From Balamuthia mandrillaris (lineage: Eukaryota > Discosea > Longamoebia > Balamuthiidae), in assembly GCA_031835245.1 (NCBI GenBank), contig JAVKOQ010000070.1, forward strand, positions 149,857 through 213,856: a DNA stretch of 64,000 nt. Direction: 5' to 3'. Both the position numbers and the translations under genes were made by a program. The notes under the pieces are model-generated. The model had not been told where the DNA came from. It saw nothing but the letters and a program-made list of their open reading frames with translations, and searched no databases. This document shows positions 1 to 10,328 of this stretch, piece after piece. Positions within the stretch are counted from its first letter, which is position 1. Every line of letters starts with the position of its first letter.

Positions 1-174
1 ATGTTAGAACAAGCAATTGAATCAACAAAACAAGCTAGCAATTTAAGTGGTAAAAAGCTTCTTTTACCAATTAGAATAGCTACAACTCTTCGTTCTTCTG
101 GACCTGAATTAGCTAAAGTTATTTGATTACTAGGTAAAGAACTAATTTCAAAAAGGCTTGTAAAATGAGAGTAA
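1..174 (+). CDS. gltX: Glutamyl-tRNA synthetase, C-terminal end (partial)
   Basis: Only the last 57 codons are in the window; the frame is open from base 1 and, with TGA read as Trp, ends at TAA 172-174. The segment GKKLLLPIRIA, then SGPELAKVI and LLGKE, matches the anticodon-binding C-terminus of bacterial GluRS, which charges tRNA-Glu in the cytoplasm. It overlaps the next gene's ATG at 165 by 10 bases, so the two are probably co-transcribed. The assignment rests on this short piece only; the rest of the gene lies upstream of the window. Confidence 0.72.
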
Positions 175-560
175 AATTTTCTTCTTTAATTAAAAGTCCA
201 CAAAGTGAAGATCAAAAAATAGCTTTTGAATCTAAACTTGAAAAAGAAGAAGAAATTAGCATCGATACACAAGAACCATTTACTAGTTATACATTTACAA
301 ATCCAGAAAACAAAGGTGTATTAAGAATAGAAATCTACAATAATAAAGCACTACTCATTACTGAATTTTCTACAATTGTTCTTGATAAAGAACAAAAACA
401 CACTATTGAATATAATACAACTTATGGTCAAATGTTTTTAGAATCATCACTTCAATTGCTTTCAAAAACAGAAAATGAAGTTAATATTCATTATAGTTTA
501 TATACTTTAAAAGGTGAATTAGTTGGACAATATTTTGTTGTTTTGGAGATAGAAAACTAA
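165..560 (+). CDS. Hypothetical protein, possibly DUF1934/YwiB-like
   Basis: A 131-residue soluble protein without signal peptide or membrane segment. It has an acidic, Glu/Lys-rich stretch near residues 18-35 followed by alternating hydrophobic/polar segments that suggest a beta-rich fold. Size and pattern resemble the small DUF1934 (YwiB, calycin-like) proteins found in mycoplasmas, but I see no decisive motif, so the family is a guess. It overlaps gltX by 10 bases and ends 1 base before trmL, so it sits in the same operon. No function can be assigned. Confidence 0.7.
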   Translation: MRVKFSSLIKSPQSEDQKIAFESKLEKEEEISIDTQEPFTSYTFTNPENKGVLRIEIYNNKALLITEFSTIVLDKEQKHTIEYNTTYGQMFLESSLQLLSKTENEVNIHYSLYTLKGELVGQYFVVLEIEN

Positions 561-561
561 A

Positions 562-1089
562 ATGATACATATAGTTTTATACCAACCTGAAATTAGTCCA
601 AATACAGGAAATATTATCAGAAGCTGTTTTGCTACTAATGCAAAATTACATATTATTAAACCCATTGCTTTTGAATTAGAACCAAGATATTTAAAACGGC
701 CAGCAGCTGGAAAGTTATTATCAGATATTGAACACGAAATTCATAGCAATTATGATGAATTTGTTAAAAAATACGGTGATAAAAAAATTTTTTACATCAC
801 AAGATATGCAACACAAACTTATTCTGATGTTGATTTTAAACAGATTAGAGATAATAATGAAGATATTTTTTTAATGTTTGGAACCGAATCAACAGGGATA
901 CCGAAATCCATTTTATCCAAAAATTTAAACACATGTCTTAGAATTCCGATGCAAGAAAAATCTAGATCACTTAATTTAGCTAATTCAGTTGTTATTGTCA
1001 TTTACGAAGTATTAAGACAATTAAATTTTGAATCATTATCATTGTATGAAGTTCAAAAAGGAAAATACTTTTTAAATGAAGCAAATTAG
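562..1089 (+). CDS. trmL: tRNA (cytidine/uridine-34-2'-O)-methyltransferase TrmL
   Basis: A 175-residue SPOUT-class methyltransferase, the usual length for TrmL/YibK, which 2'-O-methylates the wobble nucleotide of tRNA-Leu using SAM. Family signatures are visible in order: PEISPNTGNIIRSC at residues 9-22, the FGTEST.G.P segment near residue 110, and the trefoil-knot SAM motif IPMQEKSRSLNLANSV followed by YEVLRQ near the C-terminus. It starts directly after the upstream stop and overlaps the next RNA methyltransferase by 14 bases, so the pair is translationally coupled. Confidence 0.9.
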   Translation: MIHIVLYQPEISPNTGNIIRSCFATNAKLHIIKPIAFELEPRYLKRPAAGKLLSDIEHEIHSNYDEFVKKYGDKKIFYITRYATQTYSDVDFKQIRDNNEDIFLMFGTESTGIPKSILSKNLNTCLRIPMQEKSRSLNLANSVVIVIYEVLRQLNFESLSLYEVQKGKYFLNEAN

Positions 1090-1846
1090 TTCATTACAAA
1101 ATCCAGAAATTAAATTTTTAATTAAGTTAAAATTAAAAAAATATCAACAAATTTACAACGCTTTTTTAGTTGAAAATATTAAAGATTTAGAACTAGCATT
1201 AGAATATAAAAAAGTTATAAAAATTTACACAACAAATGCTAATTTACAAATAAAATCCTTTAAAAATGAACAAATAATTCTCATTTCTCATTCAATTATG
1301 AAAAAAATTACTTCATATGAATCAGCTTCAGAAGTAGTTGCTTTGTGTAACAAATTAGATGTTGTAAAACTTGAAAACTTTTTGCAACATAAACGAATTG
1401 TCATTTTAGAAAATATCCAAGATCCAGGGAATTTGGGAACTATCATTCGCAATTGTTCAGCATTTGATTTTGCTTTAATTTATTCAGGCGTGGATTTTTA
1501 TAACTCAAAGGTTATTAGTGCTTCAAAAGGTGCAATTTTTAAAACTCCAATTTTAAAAGTTGAAAATTTATCACAAATTTTAGATAAATTGCATCAAAAT
1601 AATTTTGTTTCCATAGGAACATTTTTATCAAAAAAAGCTGCAAAAATAAAGGATTTTGTAATTGAAAATGAACAAAAATATGCCATTATTTTTGGTAATG
1701 AATCCAGTGGAATTTCAGCTGCATTAGAAAAAATAATTCAAAAACAAATTTATATTCCAATCGCATTTGAATCTTTAAATATCGCAAATGCCACTGCTAT
1801 TTTACTCTATGAATTTTCAACTCAAAATTATGAAAAAAGGAAATAA
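1076..1846 (+). CDS. TrmH-family (SpoU) RNA 2'-O-methyltransferase
   Basis: A 256-residue SpoU/TrmH-family enzyme with a small N-terminal RNA-binding region (about residues 1-100) and a C-terminal knotted SAM domain. Motif 1 is LENIQDPGNLGTIIRNC near residue 118, motif 2 is IFGNESSGIS, and motif 3 is IPIAFESLNIANATAILLYE. The layout fits 23S rRNA or tRNA ribose methylases (RlmB/TrmH-like); which nucleotide it modifies cannot be told from the sequence. It overlaps trmL by 14 bases in another frame. The stop lies 5 bases before the convergent tRNA-Trp gene. Confidence 0.85.
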   Translation: MKQISSLQNPEIKFLIKLKLKKYQQIYNAFLVENIKDLELALEYKKVIKIYTTNANLQIKSFKNEQIILISHSIMKKITSYESASEVVALCNKLDVVKLENFLQHKRIVILENIQDPGNLGTIIRNCSAFDFALIYSGVDFYNSKVISASKGAIFKTPILKVENLSQILDKLHQNNFVSIGTFLSKKAAKIKDFVIENEQKYAIIFGNESSGISAALEKIIQKQIYIPIAFESLNIANATAILLYEFSTQNYEKRK

Positions 1847-1851
1847 AAAAA

Positions 1852-1926
1852 TGGCAGAGGTGACAGGAGTCGAACCCGCAACACACGGGGTTGAAGCCCG
1901 TTGTTCTACCATTGAACTACACCTCT
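1852..1926 (-). tRNA. tRNA-Trp (anticodon UCA)
   Basis: Read on the minus strand this is a complete 75-nt cloverleaf with an encoded CCA end. The acceptor stem AGAGGTG pairs with CACCTCT, the D arm is GTTC...GAAC, the anticodon stem ACGGG/CCCGT encloses the loop CTTCAAC, and the T arm contains GTTCGA. The loop gives anticodon TCA, so it decodes UGA (and by wobble UGG) as tryptophan. This agrees with the many in-frame TGA codons in the window and fixes the genetic code as table 4. Confidence 0.95.
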
Positions 1927-2007
1927 AAGGCCAAATAGTATTATACTTGATTTTTAAAAACTAAAAAGTTTTTCTTTATCAATTATAATTTTACAAAGAA
2001 AGAAAAT

Positions 2008-2601
2008 ATGAAAGTTAATTTATTTTGGAAAGTATTTTGATTCATTTTAAAAATATCTTTTATTAGTTTTGGTGGCGGTAATGCAATTATGCCAATTGCT
2101 AAAAGATATTCTGTTGAAAAATACAACTGACTCACTTCTGCAGAATTTGATGAAGTTGTTATTATGACGAATTTATTACCAGGACCTAGTGTTATACAAA
2201 TGTTTTCGTTTGTAAGTATTAAAATGTTAGGTAAATTTAAAGGCATTTTAGCTACTACTCTTGCTTTATTTCCTCATATGCTATTTGCTTTGATATTAAT
2301 TTATGCTTCAACTTACTTACCACCAAAATATTTACTAGTTATAAATATAGGAATAATGCCTGCTATTATTGGAATACTAATAGCATTTGGAGTTAACTAC
2401 ATAAAAACAAGTAAAAAAGAGTTGTCACTAGCTTTGGTAATTTTAATTTTTGCCTTTACTTTTTTATTTTGTATTTTTGTTCCTGCACCATTTAATTTGC
2501 CTGTTATTTCATTAGTAATTATTTTTATAATTTACATACTATTTGAGTTTGTTTATAAAAAAATAAGAAAGAAAAAAAATGATTTTAGTAATAATAACTA
2601 G
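2008..2601 (+). CDS. Chromate transporter family protein, first half
   Basis: A 197-residue integral membrane protein of the short-chain ChrA (chromate ion transporter) type. The N-terminal signature FGGGNAIMPIA (about residues 21-31) and the loop LLPGPSVIQM are the family hallmarks; several hydrophobic helices follow, ending in a Lys-rich tail. TGA codons inside are Trp. In many bacteria ChrA is split into two half-size proteins encoded as a pair, and a second half follows here with a 23-base overlap. The physiological substrate in mycoplasmas is unknown; chromate is only the family name. Confidence 0.85.
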
Positions 2602-3244
2602 TATTTTTTTACTGATAGTTATTTGCTTAATAGTTTTTGGAGGAGGGCAAGTTTTTATGCCTGTTTTCAACTGATTTTGACTATTTTTAGCAAATCAGTT
2701 TGGAACTCGAATAGATGAAAACAGAATACAAGAGATTTTTTCTATCACAAATTCTACACCAGGTGTTGTTTCATTAAAATTTGCAGCAGTTACTGGTTTA
2801 GTTGTAGCTAATAATGAGTGGTGAGGAATATTTTTATCTATATTTTTCTACTTTGTTTTTAGTTTACCAGCAATTTTGTTAGTTATTTTAGGTTTAAAAG
2901 TTTTAAAAAAGCATAAAAATAATCCTAGGTTTAAGAAGTTATTTTCCTTATTTAAACCTGCGATCGCGGCTATTATGATTAGCTTAGCAATTCAATTATT
3001 CATTAGCATTTATTTTATTCAAATTTATTTTAATAAATCAATGGGACAATATGTTGGATATAGCGATATTACTTCATTAAAAAACACTTTTTTTACAAAT
3101 TGAAGATATTATGTCTTACTAGTTTTTGTTCCAGTTTATACACTAGCTTCATTTGTAATGTATCGTAAAAAAGTACCTATTTTCTTTATTTTCTTAACAG
3201 GACTTGTTTGTGCATTTATAGTTTTTGAGCCTTGATTAACATAA
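2579..3244 (+). CDS. Chromate transporter family protein, second half
   Basis: A 221-residue membrane protein, the partner half of the split ChrA-type transporter. It carries the same signature as its neighbour, FGGGQVFMP near residue 18 and STPGVVSLKF near residue 60, in the opposite-topology half expected for a two-gene ChrA. About six hydrophobic segments follow. The start overlaps the first half by 23 bases, implying co-translation and a heteromeric complex in the membrane. Several TGA codons are read as Trp, including one two codons before the TAA stop. Confidence 0.82.
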
Positions 3245-3310
3245 AAAAGCAAACAAACTATAGAAAAAGTTTTTATTTTGTTCAATTTAAGAATTTAAAA
3301 GGAATTTTAA

Positions 3311-3316
3311 TATAAT
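3311..3316 (+). promoter_or_regulatory. -10 box for a probably leaderless nuclease mRNA
   Basis: A perfect TATAAT lies 6 bases before the nuclease ATG at 3323. Transcription would start at or within a few bases of the ATG, leaving no room for a ribosome binding site. I see no clear -35 element. Confidence 0.5.
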
Positions 3317-3322
3317 AAAGAT

Positions 3323-4150
3323 ATGACAAGGAAGTTTTACAATAAAAAAGAATACTTTGTGGATTTAGAAAAAAAAGAAGTTATTCTTGAAAAAGAATTT
3401 CATAGAAAATTACTAAACAAAGAATTTGCTTTTAATACAGGATTTAAAAAAATAGGTGGTTCATCTATCGGAGAAGTTTTAGAAGTTGATGATTATTCTT
3501 CAGCCTTTAAAGCTTTTATTAGGCTAGCAAAATTAGATATGCCTATTTTAGATACTAAATACATTGATGCTGGGGTAGCTATTGAGCCTTTAGTAGTAGC
3601 TGCGATTGAGAAAAAATTAAAAGTAAAAGTCGAAGTGTTTCCTCCGCAAAAGTATAACTATGATTATTTTAAAGAAGATCCGATAATTGGGGGTATTCCT
3701 GATGGATTTATTCAAGAAAAACAACTTATAATCGAAATTAAGACAACAGGTGAAAAAAACTTTGAAAAATGAGGTAAAAACGGTGAAAATTTACCTCCAA
3801 AATACTTAAAACAAGCTCAGTTGTACGCTTACTTAAAAAAGGTAGATAGATTTGCTATTGTAGCAACATTTTTAAAAGAACAAGATTATATAGATCCTAA
3901 AAACTTTCCTATTGAAAAAAGAAAAATACAAACATATGCTTTTAATGTAAATAAAGAAGAAGTTGAAGATGATATAGTGCAAATTAAAGCTTGATATTTA
4001 GAACATACAACTTCTGGTGTTTCTCCGAAATTTAATTCTATAAAAGATGCTGAAATTTTAGAATATTTACTCTGTGAAAATGAAAAACAATGAATGAATT
4101 TGCTTGAAAAATGAAGAAAAGAAGGAAAAGTTAAAGTAGAAATTGATTAA
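3323..4150 (+). CDS. YqaJ/RecB-like putative nuclease (MAGa7180-type)
   Basis: A 275-residue protein with the core of a PD-(D/E)xK nuclease of the YqaJ/lambda-exonuclease type. GGSSIGEVLE (about residues 49-58) corresponds to the YqaJ N-terminal helix motif; IIGGIPDGFI then LIIEIKTTGE (about residues 118-143) provide the D...ExK catalytic set. The C-terminal half is Lys/Glu-rich and contains several TGA-encoded Trp. Mycoplasma genomes encode a conserved family of this kind, often annotated as MAGa7180 family putative nuclease; I assign it from motif pattern, not from a search. Role in repair or defence is open; it ends against the decayed restriction locus. Confidence 0.72.
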
Positions 4151-4152
4151 AT

Positions 4153-4176
4153 AAAAACCAGTTTTAACTGGTTTTT
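4153..4176. terminator. Bidirectional rho-independent terminator
   Basis: A perfect inverted repeat AAAAACCAGTT-TT-AACTGGTTTTT sits between the convergent stops of the nuclease (4150) and hsdR (4179). The A-run and T-run flanks allow it to work in both directions. Confidence 0.85.
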
Positions 4177-4178
4177 AT

Positions 4179-7100
4179 TTAATCTTTTTTCCTACTTAAT
4201 TTATCTGATCAATCTTCAAGTTCTCCTTGAAAATTTTTGTATAAGGCTATGCAACCTGTTGGAACATTTTCTTTATTTAATTCTTTTAAATATTGTTTAT
4301 ATTTGCCACAATCTCATATGCTTCGTATTTCTTCGTTTTTACCTAAATTAAAAATTTCATCTTTGGGTTTATTAAGTAATTCTCTGATTCAAAAATATTG
4401 AGAAAAACCAATAATTTCACATCAATTTTTAAAATTATATTCATTTTGTTTAATAACTTCTTGTTCTAAAAAATTTTCTAATGAAATTTCATTTGGTTGT
4501 GAGGTAAGAAAATCAGTTACTTTATCTATGTTGTGCTCTGCTCATTCTCTTTGGTCATCATCTTTAATTTCAAAAATTATTTTTTTAATTTCTTTTTCTA
4601 GTTCGTATGTATTATCTTGCTTTATTAATCTTTTAATTTTTTCTGTTGAATAAGTAAATTGATGAATATTATCCTTATTGATAATATCTTTACCAAAAGA
4701 AGAAATATAATCATTAATTAATCTTTCTTCTCCCATAATTGGAGACTCAAATTTATCAGCTTTTATTGATTTAAATCTTCTTTTTGCTTCTCTAACTAAA
4801 ACTTCAAGTGCCTTTCTTTCTTTTTCTGTAATCTGCACATTTTCATTTACAAAATCTTGTTCTTCTTTGGTATCAACTAAATTTCTTAGTTGTAATCTGA
4901 AATAGTAAATTTTTATTCAGTATAGTAAAAACTGTTCTATTTGACTTTTAATAAGAATCTTATTATCTTGTTCTTCTTCACTTGGAATGCTTTCAAAACA
5001 AGGAATATCTCATAAATAAAACAATTTTTTGATTGCGTTAAAGTTCTCGTTTATTTGTTCTACCACTCAAAATATTTTATCTTTATCAAAATCTACAATG
5101 GAAACATCTGCATATTTAATGTTTCCATAAATATCAAGAGCATGAATTAAGTTTTTGTACATTTTAAATGGATTATTAAAGAACACAACATTACCATGAG
5201 GCTTTATATTGTTTAAAAATACTCTATTAGTTCTTGAAATCGCTTGAATCAAGTGCTCTTCTTCTAAATTTTTGTCAAAGAAAATTGTATTTATATATTT
5301 AGAATCAAAACCAGTAAGTAATTGATTCACCACAATCACTAAATCTAAATGGTCTTTACCATCGTTATTAAAATTTGTGCCGTTATCGTTAGAAGAAACT
5401 TGATAAGTATCCTTTTTAGCTAATCTTATAGTAAGATCTTTTTTGTAATTTCTAAAAGTTTCTATTGTTCAATTAGTATCAAAAAGATCATTATAGTTTT
5501 TTAATATTTCCTCAACTCCATTTTTTTTAAATTCTATTTCTTCGGCATCACCAGTGTACGATTCGTTAGGATCAAATAATGCGCTTACTTTAATTTTCTT
5601 ATAGAAAGGACCATCTTCTTGACTTAAATATTACTGAAAAATTTTAAAATATGCAATTGCATCTTCAATTCTATTTGTTGCTAAGATAGCGCTAAATACA
5701 TTTTCTTTAGCTATAAAACTATTTCAAGTTTTTAAAATATCTTTTACTACTAAATGTTTTCAAAGTCATTGTTCATCTTTATTTAGATAATTTGGCTCTA
5801 AAAACTTTTCAAATAACTTTTCATTTTTATCAATATCATCGTTATTTTTGTTTTCGAAGTGTAAAATGCTAAAGTAATCTTCGGAAAATTCTTTATCTGA
5901 CTCTAATATCTGCTTTACTTTTTCTATTTTTGATATTTTTTTATGCTCATTAGCTTCATTTGGATTTCAAAAATCTTTTACAAAATCATAATTTAATTCA
6001 CTTAAAATATCTTGCTCATATGCATATTTTCAAAAATTATAATCATTGAAAAAGACATACTTAAAACTATAACCCAGAACGTTATTATCAATAATCGCAT
6101 TTTTCATAGTATAAGTGTGAAGAATTTTTCCGAAGATAATTTGTGAATGTAATTCACCTTTTTTATTAATTTCAAAAATAGGAGTTCCAGTAAATCCCAT
6201 TCATACTGAATTGTAAAATGTTTTTTTAATATTTGCAGCAGTTTCACCAAAAACACTTCTATGTGATTCATCTAGTATAAAAACTATTCTTTTTGAATTA
6301 ATTTTTTCTACTTCACTTGGAGAAAGTTCTTTAGCAATATTGTTTATTTTTTGATGAGAACTAATGTGTAATTTTTTACCACTATTTAAAAGAAAATCCT
6401 TTAAAGAAGAAGTGTATTTAGAATTAGTTACTTCTTCACTCCAATTTTTTGCAAAGTCGCTATAATTTTGAAATGTCTGATCAGTTAAAGCAATTCTATC
6501 AGCTAAAAAGACTACTTTATCTGCATAATTTTTGTCAATTAAAACTTGGGCAGTCTTAAAACTAGTTAAAGTTTTTCCTGAACCGGTTGCATGTCAAATT
6601 AATCCACATTTTTTAATAAAGTCTGTTTTATTATTTCAAATAGTATTATTATTCTTTTCGAATTCTCTAGTAATAGCTTCAATAGCTCAGTATTGATATG
6701 GTCTTAAAATTTTTATATCCTTATCATCAGAAGCTGAGTATATACCAACCAAATTATGAGATGTTGGAATATTTAAAAAACTTTGAACAATGTCTTTTCA
6801 ATAAGTTATTTTTTCGTTTTTTTCGTCAGTCCACTTAAAAATAAAGTCTTTATTTACAATATCATCTGCATTATTTTTATTAGATGTATAAAACATTTCA
6901 TTTTCATCCATTGCTACAAACATTTGAATAAGTGAAAAAATCCCTTGTTTATACACGCCAGCTTTATGATATGACCTTATCTGACCTAATGCATCTATTG
7001 CGTAATTATTTTTGCCTTTTAATTCTATTTGTATTACAGGAATTCCGTTAATCAAAAGAACAATATCAAAACGCTTATTTGCTCTTTTGTCTACAACTTG

Positions 7101-7565
7101 TTGTGCAATTTGATAAATAGTTTTACCTTGATTTACATCAGTTTTTGAAAATATATTCAAATATTTTGTTTTACCATAATCTGGATTAGTCTCTGGTGTT
7201 CCAGCATCTCTTGTAATACTTACTTCACCGTTTATGATAAATTGATTTTTTAAACCAACTGTATTTCTTTTATTGACTTTATCTAATATTTGTTCCATTT
7301 CTGAATCAGATAGTGGAATCGATTTTAATTCTCCTCTATTTCTAAAATAAATTATTTCTTTTCAATTTTCAATCAAACTTTGTTCATCTTTTCTCTTTAA
7401 AACATTATCAGAATATTTTTTTAAAACATCATTTAATTCCGAATTATTAAACGGATCAGAAATTTGTTTTAAAGTAATGTCTCTGTTTTCTCAACCATAA
7501 TGTTTTAATAAAGAAATTAATTTTTCTTCAAATTTAGCTTCATTTTCTTCTGGTTTATATAACAT
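4179..7565 (-). pseudogene. hsdR: Type I restriction enzyme R subunit, interrupted by an internal stop
   Basis: HsdR is the motor and nuclease subunit of type I restriction. One frame runs from ATG 7565 to TAA 4179, equivalent to 1,128 codons, but codon 645 is TAA (5631-5633), probably a CAA or similar codon mutated once. The N-terminal piece keeps the nuclease core (D167, E181 and K183, in the segment PVIQIELKG), Walker A HATGSGKT (about residue 326) and the DESH box (about 431). Helicase motifs V and VI (LLTGFDS; QAISRTNR) lie beyond the stop, so the truncated product should lack motor activity. I found no other in-frame TAA or TAG. It is preceded by hsdM with a 20-base gap. Confidence 0.88.
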
Positions 7566-7585
7566 AATTTCTCTTTTATAAATTT

Positions 7586-10306
7586 TTATTTCAAAATTTT
7601 TATAAGTTTATTTATAGCTATAGAATCTGATTCATTAGCATCAAGTTCTGATAATAAAGTAGCTAAATTTGCTTCATTTTCTTTTATTTCACTGTTTATA
7701 TTTTCTAAAACATCTTCATATTTTTTGTGTAAATTTTCAAATCTAAAAACAAAATCTAAGATTATTTTTTTAGATTTAGATTTTAGATTGTTTATTATAA
7801 GATTGGTTCAGTTTGAAATTAAAATTTCTATAATTTCTTCATTTGTTAATGTTTGAAAAGTATTATAAGTTTGTGAAATTAGTTCTTTATTTAAATCTTT
7901 TATTAAATTATTAATATTGTTTTTATTATTTTCTAATTCATCTATTTGTAAGATTAGTGACTCGAGAGAATTATCTTCAATTTGTTGAGTTTTTAGATTT
8001 TTGGCTTCTTTTTTTATTTTTTTAGTACTAATTTTTCAAACGTCATCTTTTTCTTTAAAATCAAAGTACATATCTGTTTTATCTTCATCACTTATGGTCT
8101 CAATAATTGAATTAATTTCTTCTGAAATTTGATTAACTTGTTCTTCATATTCTTGTCTTTGTTTTAATTTATCAACAAAAAATACTGAACTTATCATATC
8201 AGGATGGATAATTTCGTGATCTCAAGATTCTATTTCTTTAACAATTACTGCTTCTTTTAATTTTGTTTTTTTAGAAATTACTCTTTCTTTTTCTATTATT
8301 TGTGCTGTTGATTTAATGAAATCTAAAATTTCTTCATCTGTTTTGTCCAAAAATTTATTAAATTCAAAATACTCTAAATAATCGTTAATAACAAGTGATG
8401 AATTCATTAAAATTTGAAAAATGTCATATTTATCTAAGAAGCTAATTTCTTCTAATTGATTAAAAACAAAATTAATTATTAGTTTTTCTAATTCAATTTT
8501 ATTTAGTGTTTTTAATGCATCTCAATTACTAAAATTTGTTTTAAATAGATTATATATTCTTTTTCCTAATGCGTCGTAAGAATTTAAATAACTTTGAACT
8601 GAAGAAGAATTAAATATTGTTTCTTGAATATTTTCTGGATCTTTAAATAGATAATAACCTTGTTTTTCTGTAGGTTTTAGTAATTGATTTTTGATATCTA
8701 AGAACTTTGTAAAAAATTCATTAAATTCATCTAACTCTGTTTCTGATATATTTCCGTAAATAGTAGAATATAAATCAAATTTTTCTTCTTTTTTGAAATT
8801 ATCTAAGTATCTAGAAATATTTAAGTTATAGTCATTTTCTCTTATTTCGCTTACATCTACTAATCTTGAAAAATCTTTTAGTTCTATTTTGTTATTTACA
8901 GTATCAGCGATTTTTTTAATATGTGAAATTTCTAATTTGTTTTTCTTTCCTTCTTTTACAAACAATTTTGAAGCGTCTACAAATAATATTTGATTTTTTT
9001 CGTCATTAGTTTTTCTTTTTAAAATAACAATTATTGTTGAAATTGATGTACCATAAAAAATATCTGATGGTAAACCAATAATAGAATCAATCTCTGCATT
9101 TTCAATTAATCTTTCTCTTATTATTTTTTCGTTTCCACCTCTAAATAAAACCCCGTGTGGTAAAACTATAGCAACAATTCCATCTGGACTAATATGGTAT
9201 AAATCATGTAGTAAAAAAGCAAAGTCAGCCTTAGCTTTAGGTGCTACTGCATAGCTTCTAAATCTTTTATCAGATTCAGCATTTTCTGTATCTCATTTTA
9301 ATGAATAAGGAGGATTAGAAACAACAGAATCTACTCTTAAAGGTTCTGTTGAATTTATTTTGTCAATAGGTCAATCTTGTTTTAAAGTATCAGCATTTCT
9401 TGCATGAATTTCAGAAACATTAACTCCGTGCAAAATTAAATTCATTTTTGTTAATTTGTATGTAGATTCATTAATTTCTTGTGCATAGTAGGTGACTGAG
9501 TGTTTCTTTTTATTAAATTTTTGAAAAACTTCACCTATATTTAAAAGTAAAGAACCAGAACCTGATGTTGGATCGTAAATTTTAATATTGTCTTTGTGTT
9601 TTAAGTGAAAAGCTACTATTTCAGCCATTAATAAAGAAATTTCGTGAGGAGTGTAAAATTCACCTCCTTTTTTTCCTGCAGATGATGCAAATTTACCTAT
9701 TAAATATTCATAAACAAAACCTAAAATATCATATTGTCCTTTTTTAACAGGAATATCTTTGATAATTTCAATAAGTTTTTTTAACTTTTTAGTTTGTTCA
9801 GCTTCATTTGTACTTAATTTGTATAACTCATCAGATAAAGTTTTAAAAATATTTTCAAATAAATTTTCACTTTTTCCTCTTAAGTTTGAATCAAAAGAGT
9901 TAATTGAACGATTTAGTAAACTAGCTGAAAAATTTCTTGCATTATCCTTCATTCAAGAAGAATATAAATACTGATGCTGGATAAAATAACCTAAATTTTT
10001 ATTTGCAGATTCTTTTATTTCTTCGTATTCATTTTTAGAATAAGGACTTTTAATTGAACTATTATCTTCATAATAATCATCATTTAGTCATTGAATATCT
10101 TCGATATTTCCGTTATATTTTAAAAATCATTCTTCGAATCTTTGTGAAATAGTTTTATAAAAAATAAGTTCAAGTAAGAAATTTTTATACTCAGTAATTT
10201 CTAATGAACCTCTCATTTCGTTAGCAGCTTCTCAAATTTTGTTTCCAAGTTCTTGTTTTGTAAATGTTTTATTTGTTTCTATTTGTGTATTTTTCTTTTT
10301 TGACAT
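7586..10306 (-). CDS. hsdM: Type I restriction-modification DNA methyltransferase subunit M
   Basis: A 906-residue HsdM, much longer than the common 500-residue form. The N-terminal half is a standard N6-adenine methyltransferase: GEFYTPHEI near residue 216, the SAM motif DPTSGSGSLLLN at about 245-256, and the catalytic NPPY near residue 330. The C-terminal 500 residues are Lys/Glu/Asn-rich with coiled-coil-like stretches; I do not recognise a target recognition domain there. The start follows a strong AAAGGAG site. I checked the frame and saw no TAA or TAG. No hsdS lies in this window, so specificity must come from elsewhere or is lost. It precedes the broken hsdR. Confidence 0.85.
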
Positions 10307-10328
10307 AATTTTTACTCCTTTGTTTAAT

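Noticed and set aside
7586-8960. An hsdS specificity gene fused to hsdM
   Set aside because: No paired target recognition domain/coiled-coil repeat pattern could be recognised; only helical Lys/Glu-rich sequence is visible.
7586-10306. Several separate small genes in place of hsdM
   Set aside because: The apparent breaks are TGA codons, which are Trp here; one continuous frame with a strong ribosome binding site remains.
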